Positions 32,830-40,814 of a stretch of 64,000 nt of DNA are shown here, in pieces (position 1 is the stretch's first letter; each line of letters starts with the position of its first letter). The translations under genes were made by a program, and so were the position numbers. The notes beneath the pieces are model-generated. The model was not told where the DNA came from, ran no database searches, and saw nothing but the letters and a program-made list of their open reading frames with translations. The DNA is from Pigmentiphaga aceris (GTDB lineage: Bacteria > Pseudomonadota > Gammaproteobacteria > Burkholderiales > Burkholderiaceae_B). The stretch covers positions 2,852,001-2,916,000 of the forward strand of contig NZ_CP043046.1 in NCBI RefSeq assembly GCF_008119665.1. The letters are read 5' to 3'.

Positions 32830-34011
32830 ATGCTGTCCGATGCTCACCGCGCGATTGTCAAAGCCACCGTACCGATTCTGGAGACCGGCGGCGAAACCCT
32901 GACCACGCACTTCTACAAGATGCTGCTGCGGGACTATCCGCAGGTGGTGCCGCTGTTCAACAAGGCGCACCAAAGCTCGGGTGATCAGCCGCGTGCGCTG
33001 GCCAATGGCATTTTGATGTACGCCAAGAACATCGACCGGCTGGAAGCGTTGGGTGACTTGGTCGGGGCCATCGTCAACAAGCACGTGGCGTTGCAGATCC
33101 TGCCCGAACACTATCCGATGGTGGGCGACTGTCTGCTGCGCGCGATCCGCGAGGTGCTGGGCGCAGAGATCGCGACTGACGAGGTGATTGCGGCCTGGGC
33201 TGCCGCCTACGGCCAATTGGCGGACATTCTGATCGGCGCAGAAAAGCAGGTTTACGACGACACCGCAAAAGCTGAAGGCGGTTGGCGCGGCACGCGCGAT
33301 TTCGTGGTGACCAAGAAGGTCGCGGAAAGCGATGAGATCACGTCGTTCTATTTCGAGCCGGTAGACGGCAAGTCTGTCCTGCAATTCCAGCCCGGCCAAT
33401 ACATCGGTCTGCGTGTCATCGTGGACGGCGAAGAAATGCGTCGTCAGTATTCCCTGTCTGCGGCGGCCAACGGCCAGCATTACCGCATCAGCGTAAAGCG
33501 CGAGCCAGGCGGCAAGGTGTCGAACCATCTGCACGATCACGTGCATGAAGGCACGGTGGTGCAACTGATGCCGCCATCAGGCCAGTTCACGCTTGCCGCC
33601 AGCAACAAACCCCTGGTCTTGCTTAGCGGTGGCGTAGGCATCACGCCGATGTTGAGCATGCTCGACGCCGCCTTGAAAACCGGACGCCCGGTGCACTTCA
33701 TTCATGCGGCCCGGCACGGTGGTGTGCACGCATTTCGCGAGTATCTGGATACGCAAGCCGCACAGCATCCGCAACTGAAAACCTACTTCTGCTACGAGCA
33801 GGCGCGTGAACAGGACAAGGCACCGCATGCAACCGGGCTGATCGACCAGGCCGTGCTGCGCAACTGGCTGCCGGCCTCGCCGGATGTGGATGCGTATTTT
33901 GTCGGCCCGAAGCCCTTCATGAAGGCAATGAAGCAGCACCTGGCGGCGCTCGGTGTGCCCGCCGAACAAAGCCGCTACGAGTTCTTCGGACCGGCGTCGG
34001 CGCTGGCCTGA
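32830..34011 (+). CDS. hmp: Flavohemoprotein, nitric oxide dioxygenase
   Basis: The 393-residue protein converts NO and O2 to nitrate using NAD(P)H. The globin domain (1-140) has the family's heme-pocket residues Tyr29 (HFYKM), Gln53 and proximal His85 (VNKHVALQ). The FAD domain (about 150-258) contains FQPGQYIGLRV and RQYSLS. The NAD domain (about 262-393) contains LLSGGVGITPMLSML and YFVGPKPFMKAMKQHL. All expected residues are present, so it should be active in the cytoplasm. Transcription is probably driven by the sigma-54-like promoter and NorR boxes in the divergent region shared with norR. Confidence 0.97.
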   Translation: MLSDAHRAIVKATVPILETGGETLTTHFYKMLLRDYPQVVPLFNKAHQSSGDQPRALANGILMYAKNIDRLEALGDLVGAIVNKHVALQILPEHYPMVGDCLLRAIREVLGAEIATDEVIAAWAAAYGQLADILIGAEKQVYDDTAKAEGGWRGTRDFVVTKKVAESDEITSFYFEPVDGKSVLQFQPGQYIGLRVIVDGEEMRRQYSLSAAANGQHYRISVKREPGGKVSNHLHDHVHEGTVVQLMPPSGQFTLAASNKPLVLLSGGVGITPMLSMLDAALKTGRPVHFIHAARHGGVHAFREYLDTQAAQHPQLKTYFCYEQAREQDKAPHATGLIDQAVLRNWLPASPDVDAYFVGPKPFMKAMKQHLAALGVPAEQSRYEFFGPASALA

Positions 34012-34028
34012 GCTGCGCGAAGGCATAT

Positions 34029-34051
34029 CGCCACCTGCAAACGGGGTGGCG
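34029..34051. terminator. Hairpin between convergent hmp and EF-Tu-like genes
   Basis: CGCCACC (34029-34035) pairs with GGTGGCG (34045-34051) over a nine-base loop in the 71-base gap between two gene 3' ends. No T-run follows on either strand. Confidence 0.45.
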
Positions 34052-34082
34052 ACAGGTCGACAACGCGGGGGCTGGCAGCGGC

Positions 34083-34739
34083 TTAGATCAGGCCCATCAT
34101 ATTGGCGGCCAATGCAGCTGCTGCGGCCACCAACACGAGCGCAATCAGCGTGCGTTTGATTGCCTTGGCAGGCGAGCCTACATGGCCGGGTGTGCTGTCG
34201 TCGGTAAAGCCAAGTCCGCGAAACTCTTCGCCCTTGGTGAAATCCTTGTGGTCGGCAGCACTTGCCGCCGCATTGGACAGGCGGTCCACCGTCTCATCCG
34301 CCTTGACACTGGAAAACTGCGAGGCTGTGGTGTTGAAGGTGGTGGTAACCGGGACGCCGTCCACGGTCACCGGCTTGGCCGGCATGCCATTGAAACTGGC
34401 TGATGCGGCACCCGGCCAACCTACCACCATGCCACGCTTCAACTGATCTATTTTTACGTCGCTGAGCAGCAGGCCCACGTGATCGCCGACCGCGGCTTCG
34501 TCAACCAGCTTGCGGAACATTTCTATACCGACGACAAAGGTCTGTGCAACGGCCAGACCGTTGTGCCTGATTTCGATCTCGTCACCCACCGCCAGAAAGC
34601 CCGATTCGATTTTGCCGACAGCAACCACGCCACGACCTGTGATGTGGAATACATCGTCGATGGTCATTCGCAGGTCGTCGTCGATCAGGTCGGGACTGTG
34701 CCGATTACCGGGCGTCATGCTCATGTTGTTGTCCTTCAT
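34083..34739 (-). CDS. Tail-anchored protein with a lone EF-Tu domain 2
   Basis: The 218-residue protein starts at ATG 34739, preceded by AGGAG and overlapping the thpR stop as ATGA. Residues about 22-108 match translation-factor domain 2 (beta barrel). They include MTIDDVFHITGRGVVAVGKI, VGDEIEI, GIEMFRKLVDEA and GDHVGLLL, which correspond closely to EF-Tu GRG, GVEMFRK and AGDNVG motifs. The GTPase domain and domain 3 are absent. A polar region (GSSV-like, residues 110-190) leads to one C-terminal helix (LIALVLVAAAAALAANMMGLI), giving a cytosolic domain anchored by its tail. EF-Tu domain 2 contacts the aminoacyl-tRNA 3' end; here binding of RNA or protein at the membrane is a guess. Confidence 0.8.
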   Translation of the reverse strand: MKDNNMSMTPGNRHSPDLIDDDLRMTIDDVFHITGRGVVAVGKIESGFLAVGDEIEIRHNGLAVAQTFVVGIEMFRKLVDEAAVGDHVGLLLSDVKIDQLKRGMVVGWPGAASASFNGMPAKPVTVDGVPVTTTFNTTASQFSSVKADETVDRLSNAAASAADHKDFTKGEEFRGLGFTDDSTPGHVGSPAKAIKRTLIALVLVAAAAALAANMMGLI

Positions 34740-35353
34740 GCAGGCTCCTGGAAAGGCGGGGGCGGCCAAGGGGCGTCGGTCAGTGGCACGCGGGCCAAGG
34801 CCATGTAGCGCGGGCCGTCTTGTGTGGCGGTGCGGCAGTAAAGCCCGATCTCGTCCACTTGGGCGGGGTGATCACGCGTTGGACGCATCGGCACATCGCA
34901 TGCCTGCGCGGTTCGTGGAAAACGTGCCAGCGTGATATGCGGGCGAAACGGGCGTCCGTCCACCGGCAGGCCAGCGCGCGTCAGCACGGCCTGGATCTGT
35001 TCCACAAGCTTGCGCATGGGATCAGGCAAGGTGTAGGCGGCCACCCATACACGGGGTCGGTCGGGAACCGGCCAGACCTCGAAGCCGGTAAATGCCAGCA
35101 GGGGAATCGACCTGGCGAGTTCGGCAAGCGCGGGAAGGGCGGCAGCCAGCGCATGGCGTTGGGGCTCTGAAATGGCACCGATAAACGCCAGCGTCAGGTG
35201 CAGGTCTTCCACCTGAGTAGGCTTGACGCCTGGCAATGCGGGCACGGATGCCAGGTGCGCGCGGGTCGCGGCGTTGGGGGCCAGCGCCAGAAAACTGCGC
35301 GGCCACAGGATGGCTGCGGAGTCGTCAGGCGTGACGCACATGGCGGTCCGCAT
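34736..35353 (-). CDS. thpR: RNA 2',3'-cyclic phosphodiesterase (2H phosphoesterase)
   Basis: The 205-residue protein has the two HxT motifs of the 2H superfamily, H52-x-T54 (LHLTLAFIG) and H139-x-T141 (PHITLARFP), spaced as in LigT/ThpR. The N-terminal FLALAP strand is also typical. The family hydrolyses 2',3'-cyclic phosphates on RNA ends and can join tRNA halves in vitro. It is translationally coupled to the downstream EF-Tu-domain-2 protein, an unusual partner. ATG 35353 gives a normal start; ATG 35341 is also possible. Confidence 0.92.
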   Translation of the reverse strand: MRTAMCVTPDDSAAILWPRSFLALAPNAATRAHLASVPALPGVKPTQVEDLHLTLAFIGAISEPQRHALAAALPALAELARSIPLLAFTGFEVWPVPDRPRVWVAAYTLPDPMRKLVEQIQAVLTRAGLPVDGRPFRPHITLARFPRTAQACDVPMRPTRDHPAQVDEIGLYCRTATQDGPRYMALARVPLTDAPWPPPPFQEPA

Positions 35354-35438
35354 GGACAGAAGTGGTGGTGCCTGGCTGCCAGCACGTCCAATTGCGCAGC
35401 TGTCGCCGCGCCTGCCAACACGCTTGCCAGCCCCTCAT

Positions 35439-35498
35439 CTGCAGGCAAGTCAGCGGTAGGTAACTCAACTGCAGGCAACTTATCTGCAGGCAACTCAT
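35439..35498. repeat. Four-copy 15-bp tandem repeat
   Basis: Units begin at 35439, 35454, 35469 and 35484. The consensus is CTGCAGGCAACTCAT. Units 1, 3 and 4 share CTGCAGGCAA and unit 2 has diverged. The array fills part of the gap upstream of thpR and its last unit includes the stop codon of the next gene on the minus strand. Confidence 0.85.
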
Positions 35499-36262
35499 GG
35501 CGTGCGTATCCGATAACGCGCCATCCAGTCGGTGACCGCGCCCCGCACCATGCGCCAGTGCGCCATGTGCTCGCGCTTCATGTCCACGCTGATGTCCGCG
35601 CCTTCAACACGGAAGTGCAGGCTGCACACAGCGTAGCTGACCCCGCGTACGCCTGGTCGTGAGCACCCCAGCACCGTCGTCGGGTGGCGTTCGTCTCCTT
35701 CAATGAACAAGTCGGGATAGCGGGCGCGCGCAATCGCGGCCGGGTCACGCAAGACCACCCGTTGCAAGCCACCCAAGGCGGGCGAAAGTTCTCGCGCAGC
35801 TTCGGACGTACTGCCGTTGATATCCAGGTCGCCGGCGTAGGCGCGGTAGTTGGCAAGCAGGTTGTCGCGACGCGCCGTGTCGGGATACACCTGCATGGAC
35901 TCGACCAGAATCACCAGACGGCGCGCGGCCGCTTCCGATGGGTCGTCTACCTCGACGATGCGGGTGCCCGGCGGCGACACTTCGGACAACCATGCGGAAA
36001 ACAGCACCGCGCGCTGGCGATCGCCGGCCGTCTCAAGCGGGCCGTAGAAAAAGGCGTCGGGAATGGCGTAGCGGGCATCGCCCAAGGTCAAGGTTCGTGT
36101 TGACGCTTTGGGATTGGGGGCTTCGCGCTGGGCCGGCTCGTGTGCGGTGGCAGACAGCCGAACCTCGGCCTGTGCAGGGCCTGCCAGGCACGCCGCGCTC
36201 AGACAAGCGAGTAGCAGAAGGCGAACGTATGGCCCGTGGCGTGTGGACGGCGACTGGTGCAT
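35495..36262 (-). CDS. Exported protein of unknown function
   Basis: The product has 255 residues. ATG 36262 is preferred because it stands just before a signal peptide (PYVRLLLLACLSAACLAGPAQA|E). The mature domain has LGDARYAIPDAFFYGPLETAGDRQRAVLF, a stretch RRLVILVESMQVYPDTARRDNLL, and CSRPGVRGVSYAVCSLHFRVEGADISVDMKREHMAHW, with two cysteines that may pair. The C-terminus WMARYRIRTP falls in the repeat array. I do not recognise the family. It is 141 bases before thpR on the same strand, so co-transcription is possible. Confidence 0.7.
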   Translation of the reverse strand: MHQSPSTRHGPYVRLLLLACLSAACLAGPAQAEVRLSATAHEPAQREAPNPKASTRTLTLGDARYAIPDAFFYGPLETAGDRQRAVLFSAWLSEVSPPGTRIVEVDDPSEAAARRLVILVESMQVYPDTARRDNLLANYRAYAGDLDINGSTSEAARELSPALGGLQRVVLRDPAAIARARYPDLFIEGDERHPTTVLGCSRPGVRGVSYAVCSLHFRVEGADISVDMKREHMAHWRMVRGAVTDWMARYRIRTP

Positions 36263-36572
36263 GGGATGGGGCAAGAGTAGGTTGGCTACGCTACCACTGC
36301 CCGCGTTCGACGGCTGTATCAAATACCAACGATGCACTTACTGATTCCGCGGCCAGACAAATGCATGAGACGAGCTTTTCAATCGATCCCGATTCCTGCT
36401 CGACGGTCACTGGCGGCCGTGATGAGGCAGGTGGAAAAGCCTCGGTCAAGTGGCGATAGTGCAGGGCGTTTTCGGAATTTTCGGACCAAGGCCTGCCTTG
36501 GCACACCCTATGCAACAGAAGCTGTGCGCGCGATAAATCGCGTGATTCAGCCACTTTCGAAGGACCTATTCG

Positions 36573-36782
36573 ATGAGCCCGCAACAAAATCAGCAAGACC
36601 AGCAAAACCAGCAAGGTCAACGCAACCAGCAAGGCCAACAGGATCAGGCGAACCGGCAAAATCAACAGCAAGATCAGCAGCAAGACCAACGCAACCAACG
36701 TCAACAGCAGCAAGAACAGCAAAACCAGCAGAACCGCAATGAACAAGGCGGTAACCAAAATCAGCAGAACCGCAACACCTGA
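36573..36782 (+). CDS. Extremely Gln/Asn-rich 69-residue protein
   Basis: ATG 36573 is preceded by AAGGA (36560-36564) at good spacing. By hand count 35 of 69 residues are Gln and 13 are Asn; the rest are mainly Arg, Asp, Gly and Glu, with no hydrophobic core and no tryptophan, tyrosine or cysteine. The repeats are of the type QQNQQDQQ and NQQGQ. This is an intrinsically disordered, prion-like composition. The opposite strand reads as a Leu-rich frame, but only the plus frame has a ribosome site and a following hairpin. It stands alone upstream of a strong inverted repeat. Function unknown; hydrophilic stress proteins have similar simplicity. Confidence 0.65.
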   Translation: MSPQQNQQDQQNQQGQRNQQGQQDQANRQNQQQDQQQDQRNQRQQQQEQQNQQNRNEQGGNQNQQNRNT

Positions 36783-36847
36783 TCGGTGACTGACTGATGA
36801 CAACGCGGCAGAAATCGTGATTTTCTAGCCTGATTTTTCAGCCGCTT

Positions 36848-36879
36848 GCCCCGATCACCACGTTGGTGATGGTCGGGGC
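36848..36879. terminator. Hairpin between Q/N-rich gene and S9 peptidase gene
   Basis: GCCCCGATCACCA (36848-36860) pairs with TGGTGA and TCGGGGC (36864-36879) with one three-base bulge. It lies between two converging genes, 66 bases after the small gene and 49 bases before the peptidase stop. It probably ends both transcripts despite a weak T-run. Confidence 0.6.
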
Positions 36880-36928
36880 GTTCTACGTTGAAGGCCAGTG
36901 TGATTTCAAGCTGCCATTGCCGCCTGAT

Positions 36929-38932
36929 TTACTTAATTGGAGCTTGCTTGTTTTGCTGTGTGGAGGCCTCTGTCACCAAATGCTGATCCACCCATCGCGT
37001 CACCCATTCAACGATCCGAGACATGGTGTCTTGCCGGTGCGACGGTTTGCCAGTGCTGGTGAATTTGTGCGTCCCGCCCGGGTACAGCACCATTTCACAA
37101 GGCGTGTCGGTCTCTCGGCGAATCGTCACGAACAGCTCTTCTGCCTGACTGCGCGGGCATCGCTCATCATTCGTGCCTTGCAAGATCAAGGTGGGCGTAA
37201 TTGCTTGATGGACATAGTGCACGGGTGACACCTTGCGGATCAGTGCGTGCGTTTCGGCGCGATTGCCTTGCATGGTGTAGCTGTCCGAGTAATAACCGCT
37301 GTCCGACGTGCCGTAGTGCGTTTCCATGTTGGCTACCGGGGCCATCACAACAGCTGCCCGGAACAGGGTGCTGTTGCCCACTGCCCAGGCGCTCAGGTAG
37401 CCCCCGTAGGACTTGCCTGCAATGCAAACGCGATCATCTGCAATGCCTTCCGCTTGCAACTGGGCAACGGCTGCTGTGTATTGGGGCAGATCTATTTCGC
37501 CCCAACGCTGATTCAAGCGGTCTGCAAATGCTCGTCCGTAACTGGACGACCCAACCGCATTCAGCGCCAGAATCGACCAGCCTTGTGACCAAAGCACCGG
37601 CCAGTAAGCGATCACCGGATAATCGAACAAGGCATAACTGGCCGGGCCGCCGTGGGCGTCCATCAATAATGGTGCGGCACCTTTCGCGCCTACCGGACGA
37701 ATCAGCCAGCCGTCGATGGTTTCAGTGCCGCCGTCGCCGTCGGGCACCACGAACTGGCGTCGCTCCATCGTGGCCGGGGCGCGATCGCACCACCAGTCAT
37801 TGAAGTGACTGACCGCGCGTTCGTCTTTGCCGTCGTGCCGACATGCATGGATTTCCATCGGCAGCACCGAGTTCTCAGACGTATAAGCCACGTAGTCAGG
37901 CGTGCAGCAGAGCTTAGACAAATGCCGATCGCCATCGGCCAATACCTTGATCTGGCCATCTGGAATGCTGATTTCACAGACATGCTGGATGCCCCGTGAC
38001 GCCAGCACGGCCAGCAGCTTGGACGCATCTTTGCCAACAAACTGCATGCTGTCGGCCTCGAAAGACAATTCGATGTCCTCGTCGCCCAGCGCCTGCACCT
38101 TGCCGCTGGCCACCTCAATCAGCCACGGGCGCACCTTGGCATCACCTTCCTCAATGGTGCCCGCGAACACGATCCAGCGTCCGTCTGGCGACCACAATGG
38201 GTACAGCACCTGGGCATGATCCGTGGTCAGTTGGCGGGCATGGTGGCCGTCGGTGTCCATGACCCACACATCGGTGCGATGACTCATGTCGCCTTCGCGA
38301 GTGCGAACATAGACCAGCTGTTTGCCATCAGGCGACCAGCGCGCTGCTTTCACGTCGAAGGGACCGTCGGTCAGCGGGGTAGCTTCACCGCTTGCTGCGT
38401 CGATCATGAACAGGCGCATCTCGCGGTTCAGGATGTAGCCCACGCCATCCATCTTGTAGGGCAGCTTCCAGACGACTTGCGGGCCATCGACAGGGGCGGG
38501 TACCGCATTGGGGTCGGGGCGTGCACCCCGCAGGCTTGGGTCGACCGTTACCGCGCAGACCGCCGCAATTCGACTGCCGTCCGGGCTCCATTCGTAAGAC
38601 ACCAGGCTGAAATTGCCCTGCGACAGCTGTACCGCTTCGCCGCCATGCCGGGGCATCACAAACAGCTGGTAATTACCTGCGCGATTGGAAATAAAGGCAA
38701 GCCGTTCGCCGTCCGGGGACCATTGGGGCGTGTTGTCGATACTCCCACCCTGGGTCATTTGCCACGGAGCACCGGCGTCCAAGGGGACTGCCCAGATGGC
38801 GCTGTTTTCGCCATCGGTGGCGGAGTTCAACGACGTGACGGCGCAGGCAAGCAGGTTTTCGCTTGGCGAGCCGTTGGTACTGGAGATCGTTCGATGATTG
38901 AAAATGTCGCTTGGGGTGAATGGCGTAGTCAT
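36929..38932 (-). CDS. S9 family serine peptidase (acylaminoacyl/dipeptidyl-peptidase-like)
   Basis: The 667-residue protein has an N-terminal beta-propeller (about 20-390) with repeated WSPDG units (QWSPDGERLAFISNRAGNYQLF, EWSPDGSRIA, RWSPDGKQLVYV, LWSPDGRWIVFAG). The C-terminal alpha/beta hydrolase has nucleophile motif GKSYGGYLSAW, then QGTNDERCP with the acid and GGTHKF with the histidine. No signal peptide is visible, so it is probably cytoplasmic. It releases short peptides or acylated amino acids. It stands alone on the minus strand after the LysR gene, and the start at 38932 gives a normal family length. Confidence 0.93.
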   Translation of the reverse strand: MTTPFTPSDIFNHRTISSTNGSPSENLLACAVTSLNSATDGENSAIWAVPLDAGAPWQMTQGGSIDNTPQWSPDGERLAFISNRAGNYQLFVMPRHGGEAVQLSQGNFSLVSYEWSPDGSRIAAVCAVTVDPSLRGARPDPNAVPAPVDGPQVVWKLPYKMDGVGYILNREMRLFMIDAASGEATPLTDGPFDVKAARWSPDGKQLVYVRTREGDMSHRTDVWVMDTDGHHARQLTTDHAQVLYPLWSPDGRWIVFAGTIEEGDAKVRPWLIEVASGKVQALGDEDIELSFEADSMQFVGKDASKLLAVLASRGIQHVCEISIPDGQIKVLADGDRHLSKLCCTPDYVAYTSENSVLPMEIHACRHDGKDERAVSHFNDWWCDRAPATMERRQFVVPDGDGGTETIDGWLIRPVGAKGAAPLLMDAHGGPASYALFDYPVIAYWPVLWSQGWSILALNAVGSSSYGRAFADRLNQRWGEIDLPQYTAAVAQLQAEGIADDRVCIAGKSYGGYLSAWAVGNSTLFRAAVVMAPVANMETHYGTSDSGYYSDSYTMQGNRAETHALIRKVSPVHYVHQAITPTLILQGTNDERCPRSQAEELFVTIRRETDTPCEMVLYPGGTHKFTSTGKPSHRQDTMSRIVEWVTRWVDQHLVTEASTQQNKQAPIK

Positions 38933-39126
38933 AAATGCCTTTGGGATGAGTGCAACCTGCGACCATTTGTTGTGCTGTCGCGGGCTTCAAGCAGATTCAT
39001 CGCACCAAGAGGCAAGGGACGTGCCGGATACTCAAGCGTTCAGATGGCGAAGTTCTGAGGCTGAATTCGGGTGTCGGCGTACAGCTATTGAGGTTCAGCG
39101 AACGGGCCTTGTTCAAGCAATCGTCG

Positions 39127-40023
39127 TCAAACCGGACCAAGTCCTTTCAGCGCAGATGCCAGGTGAAGCAGCCCGCGCGACAGAGGTTTGTCCCGCCGCA
39201 TGACCACTGCAAGCTTGCGATGCAAGGGCGGACTGAGCGAACACACCGTCAAGGCCGCGCGTGCCCCTGGTCCAGATACCGCCAGGCGCGGCAGCACTGC
39301 GCAGCCAAGGCCGGCCGCCACGATTTCTTTCATGGCTTCGGTACTGCCCAGTTCCATCGTTGGGCGCGCTTGCAGACCGGCAGCTTCGAACCAGTCATCC
39401 ACCAAGCGTCGCGTAAGTGCACCCGGTTCGAACAACACCATCGGACGTGCCGCCAGCACCGCAGGCGTCACCCGGCTGGGTGGTGTGGCACCATCGCTGG
39501 GGAAGATAGCCACGAATTCATCGTCCATGATTGGTGTGACCTCGAACATGCGACCCGGCGCGGGCAGTGTGACCAGGCCGATATCCAGGCTGTTGTGTTC
39601 GATGCCTCGCAGCATGTCACCGGTATTGCCGGTGCTGACAACGACTTCCAACTCTGGGAAACGTTGCTTCAAACTCGCCAGCAAGGGCGGCAGCAAGTAG
39701 GTGCAGGCGGTCGCGCCCGTGCCCAACCGCAAGCGCCCATGCACCTCGGCCGCGTGGGCACCCACAGCGTCGAATGCCTGAACCACGGCGGCATCGATCG
39801 CGCGGATGTGCATCAGCAACTCAGTACCCGCTGCGGTGGCACTGACGCGCCGGCCCACGCGTTCAGCCAGGCGCACACCAAAGCGGCGTTCCAGCTGACG
39901 CACTTGTTGGCTGATGGCGGGTTGCGTCAGGTGGTGCTTCTGGGCGGCGGCGGAAAAGCTGCCGAGTTCGATCACGTCCAGAAAAGCACGCAAGTGGTCC
40001 AGATTCAGGCCGCGGGTATCCAT
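39127..40023 (-). CDS. LysR family transcriptional regulator
   Basis: The 298-residue protein has an N-terminal winged helix (LNLDHLRAFLDVIELGSFSAAAQKHHLTQPAISQQVRQLERRFGVRLAERVGRRV) and a LysR substrate-binding domain starting GRLRLGTGATACTYLLPPLLASLKQRFPELEV. It is divergent from the coupled acetyltransferase/MFS genes. The 15-base T-N11-A palindrome TTATGCATTGCATAA in the shared 95-base gap touches its start region, which suggests autoregulation and control of those genes. Inducer unknown. Confidence 0.93.
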   Translation of the reverse strand: MDTRGLNLDHLRAFLDVIELGSFSAAAQKHHLTQPAISQQVRQLERRFGVRLAERVGRRVSATAAGTELLMHIRAIDAAVVQAFDAVGAHAAEVHGRLRLGTGATACTYLLPPLLASLKQRFPELEVVVSTGNTGDMLRGIEHNSLDIGLVTLPAPGRMFEVTPIMDDEFVAIFPSDGATPPSRVTPAVLAARPMVLFEPGALTRRLVDDWFEAAGLQARPTMELGSTEAMKEIVAAGLGCAVLPRLAVSGPGARAALTVCSLSPPLHRKLAVVMRRDKPLSRGLLHLASALKGLGPV

Positions 40024-40031
40024 GGTTTAGC

Positions 40032-40046
40032 TTATGCATTGCATAA
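40032..40046. promoter_or_regulatory. LysR-type T-N11-A operator
   Basis: TTATGCA-T-TGCATAA is a perfect palindrome around a central base, placed nine bases from the LysR start codon in the divergent region. It contains the T-N11-A core (40033 to 40045) known for LysR binding sites. Confidence 0.7.
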
Positions 40047-40118
40047 AAAACCAAAGCTTCCCTAATTCGACGGCCGCCTGCAAGCTGTGTGTCTTCTGAG
40101 ATTTTCGATTTGCATCCC

Positions 40119-40814
40119 ATGTCCTCCGTTCCAGGCGTTATTCAGCCCGAATCCGTCCAATCCGAACTCGTTCAACCTGAAGTCGTTCAGCCAAAGCTTG
40201 TCCTGCGCGACAGCGAGGCGCTTGATGTGCCCGCGATCCAGGCCATCTACGCCCACCACGTGCTGCATGGCACGTCGTCGTTCGAGATCGACCCGCCCAG
40301 CCTGCGCCAGATGCAGCAACGCCGCGAGGAAGTACTGGCGCTTGGCCTGCCTTACCTGGTGGTGGAACGAGACGGGGAAGTGGTGGGGTATGCCTACGCT
40401 TCGTTATATCGACCTCGCCCGGGCTATCGTTTCACCATCGAAGATTCGATCTACCTGCGCGACGGTTGCACGGGGCAGGGCATCGGCAGCCTGCTGCTGG
40501 CAGCGCTGATCGAACGTTGCGCGCAAGCAGGATGGCGGCAGATGGTGGCGGTAGCCGGTGGTGCCGGGGCAGCGTCGATTGCCTTGCACAAGCGTCACGG
40601 CTTCGAGTTGACCGGGATTTTGCGCGCAGTGGGTTTCAAGTTTGGTGAATGGCGGGATTGCGCACTGTTGCAGCGGTCCTTGGGCGATGGCGATGCAAGC
40701 TTGCCAACGCATGAGGCTGGGGCGCGTAGCGATGTGGAAGTGGTGCCGTTCAAACCAGCGCTTGCATCAGACCAAGCCACGGAAAACAGCCCCACGCCGC
40801 ACGCGTCCAGATGA
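40119..40814 (+). CDS. GNAT N-acetyltransferase, phosphinothricin acetyltransferase-like
   Basis: The product has 231 residues from ATG 40119; a GTG at 40089 is also in frame and neither has a strong ribosome site. The GNAT core (about residues 28-190) has LDVPAIQAIYAHHVLHGTSSFEIDPP, VGYAYASLYRPRPGYRFTIEDSIYL, the acetyl-CoA loop GCTGQGIGSLLLAALIE and RHGFELTGILRAVGFKFGEWRD. These match the PAT/MddA group that acetylates phosphinothricin or methionine analogues. The N-terminus has a degenerate VQPE/VQPK repeat and the C-terminus a long polar tail absent in typical members. The stop overlaps the MFS start as ATGA. Confidence 0.88.
   Translation: MSSVPGVIQPESVQSELVQPEVVQPKLVLRDSEALDVPAIQAIYAHHVLHGTSSFEIDPPSLRQMQQRREEVLALGLPYLVVERDGEVVGYAYASLYRPRPGYRFTIEDSIYLRDGCTGQGIGSLLLAALIERCAQAGWRQMVAVAGGAGAASIALHKRHGFELTGILRAVGFKFGEWRDCALLQRSLGDGDASLPTHEAGARSDVEVVPFKPALASDQATENSPTPHASR

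Noticed and set aside
35194..35493. Minus-strand 99-codon frame with LPADKLPAVELPTADLPADEG repeats
   Set aside because: The repeat comes from the 15-bp array and the rest is out of frame with thpR, overlapping its well-supported coding sequence.
36291..36803. Leu/Val-rich frame opposite the Q/N-rich gene that looks like a membrane protein
   Set aside because: Its Leu runs come only from the complement of CAA/CAG codons; no ribosome site was seen, whereas the plus frame has AAGGA before ATG.
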